Part shown: positions 9,304 to 9,868 of the stretch, in pieces
Position numbering within the stretch: the stretch's first letter is position 1
Layout of the letters: each line of letters starts with the position of its first letter
From: Acidimicrobiia bacterium
GTDB taxonomy: Bacteria > Actinomycetota > Acidimicrobiia > Acidimicrobiales > Ilumatobacteraceae
Assembly: GCA_013811855.1 (NCBI GenBank)
Contig: JACCUL010000152.1
Span: 1-9,868 of the forward strand
Length of the DNA: 9,868 bases
Direction: 5' to 3'
Position numbers and translations under genes: made by a program
The notes under the pieces: model-generated
What the model saw: the letters and a program-made list of their open reading frames with translations, nothing else
The model's database searches: none
Told to the model about the DNA's origin: nothing

Positions 9304-9328
9304 GTAACGCGCCGCCCAATCGGCGGAC
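9304..9328 (+). promoter_or_regulatory. Candidate ECF promoter of the gluconolactonase gene: GTAAC-N15-CGGAC
   Basis: GTAAC is at 9304-9308 and CGGAC at 9324-9328, again 15 bases apart, with only 10 bases from the second box to ATG 9339. Transcription would begin almost at the start codon, giving a leaderless or near-leaderless mRNA. That fits the lack of a clear ribosome site here. The -35 box sits inside a small palindrome (GCGCGT-A-ACGCGC, 9300-9312). A CCGCC/GGCGG inverted repeat (9312-9326) fills the spacer and could bind a regulator. Confidence 0.58.
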
Positions 9329-9338
9329 TGGAACGGAC

Positions 9339-9868
9339 ATGTTCGACCGGTCGATCGTCGCCCTGTGCGACGCCCATGAGGGCCCCGTGTACGTCGCCGG
9401 CGACGCCGTGCTGTACGCCACCTCGGTGCGCCGCCCGGGTCCGCAGTCGGTGATCCTGCGCGTCGTGGTCGATGGCGGCGATGTCGACGAGATCACCGTG
9501 GGGGCGGTGATGCCCAACGGCATGACGCTCGACCACGACGGCCTGCTCGTCGTGTGCGAGCAGGGTGACCTCGACCACGACGCCTGCATCAGCCGCATCG
9601 ACGTGGTGACCGGACACCGGGAGGTCGTCGTCGATCGGTGGCGGGACCTCCCGTTCAACTCGCCGAACGACGTGGTCGTCGCCGCCGACGGTGCGATCTG
9701 GTTCACCGACCCCGAGTACGGCCACCTCCAGGGGTTCCGGCCCCGGCCCGAGCTGCCCGCCCTCGTTCATCGCTGGGACCCGGTCACCGCCACGACCGAT
9801 GTGGCCGCCGACGGCTTCGACAAGCCGAACGGCATCGCCCTCTCGCCGGACGGCAGCACCCTCTACGT
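9339..9868 (+). CDS. SMP-30/gluconolactonase-like protein, 3' end cut by the window
   Basis: ATG 9339 opens a frame that runs to the window end, showing 176 residues of a family usually near 290. The SMP-30/regucalcin six-bladed propeller hydrolyses sugar lactones such as glucono-1,5-lactone using a divalent metal. Visible signatures are EGPVY with Glu14, MPNGMTLDHDG, NSPNDVVVAADGAIWFTDP with Asn110, and DKPNGIALSPDGSTLYV with Asn164. Glu14, Asn110 and Asn164 match metal or substrate ligands in the family. The final Asp ligand would lie beyond the window. No signal peptide is seen. It diverges from the glucose-dehydrogenase-like gene with 118 bases between them, and the two reactions are consecutive in direct glucose oxidation. 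The frame is open further upstream, but ATG 9339 fits the proposed promoter and the homology start. Confidence 0.9.
   Translation, partial: MFDRSIVALCDAHEGPVYVAGDAVLYATSVRRPGPQSVILRVVVDGGDVDEITVGAVMPNGMTLDHDGLLVVCEQGDLDHDACISRIDVVTGHREVVVDRWRDLPFNSPNDVVVAADGAIWFTDPEYGHLQGFRPRPELPALVHRWDPVTATTDVAADGFDKPNGIALSPDGSTLY

Noticed and set aside
9221..9706. N-terminal extension of the SDR frame upstream of 9220
   Set aside because: The extension runs antisense through the gluconolactonase gene. The SDR homology begins at ATG 9220, which has a strong ribosome site.

Overview
The window is very GC-rich, with almost every codon ending in G or C. Gene order is compact, with ATGA/TGATG start-stop overlaps. 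It carries a soluble zinc anti-sigma/ECF pair and long antisense shadow ORFs. This points to a high-GC actinobacterium. The protein types would suit Acidimicrobiia-like soil or aquatic lineages, but the sequence alone does not fix the taxon. No mobile elements, tRNA, rRNA or CRISPR were seen.

Region 1 (3-6196, + strand) is a tight gene run: the tail of a cyclase-family hydrolase, a GMC-family FAD oxidoreductase with a four-cysteine cluster, a GH63 (MGH1-like) glucosidase of about 860 residues, and a GH15 glucoamylase/trehalase-like enzyme. The last two overlap by ATGA. The theme is alpha-glucoside hydrolysis coupled to sugar or alcohol oxidation. Both glycosidase frames are broken by an apparent single-base deletion. 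A following small gene of unknown function (6281-6758) is also frameshifted. Three such breaks close together suggest sequence error more than gene decay.

Region 2 (6803-8391) holds a small secreted four-cysteine protein on the + strand. It converges on an ECF sigma factor and its soluble zinc-binding anti-sigma factor on the - strand.

Region 3 (8350-9868) holds a glucose-1-dehydrogenase-like SDR (-) diverging from an SMP-30/gluconolactonase-like enzyme (+, cut by the window end). This is a plausible glucose to gluconolactone to gluconate pair that could take glucose released by the Region 1 glycosidases.

The strongest non-genic signal is a bipartite motif, GTAAC-N15-CGG(A/C)C, found four times. 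Each copy points at a gene and has exactly the same spacing. The copies precede the secreted protein, the sigma factor itself, the SDR and the gluconolactonase. I read it as the -35/-10 promoter of the local ECF sigma factor, giving a self-contained, autoregulated four-promoter regulon. A long hairpin (8350-8391) starting just after the SDR stop looks like a U-tract-less terminator and abuts the sigma promoter.
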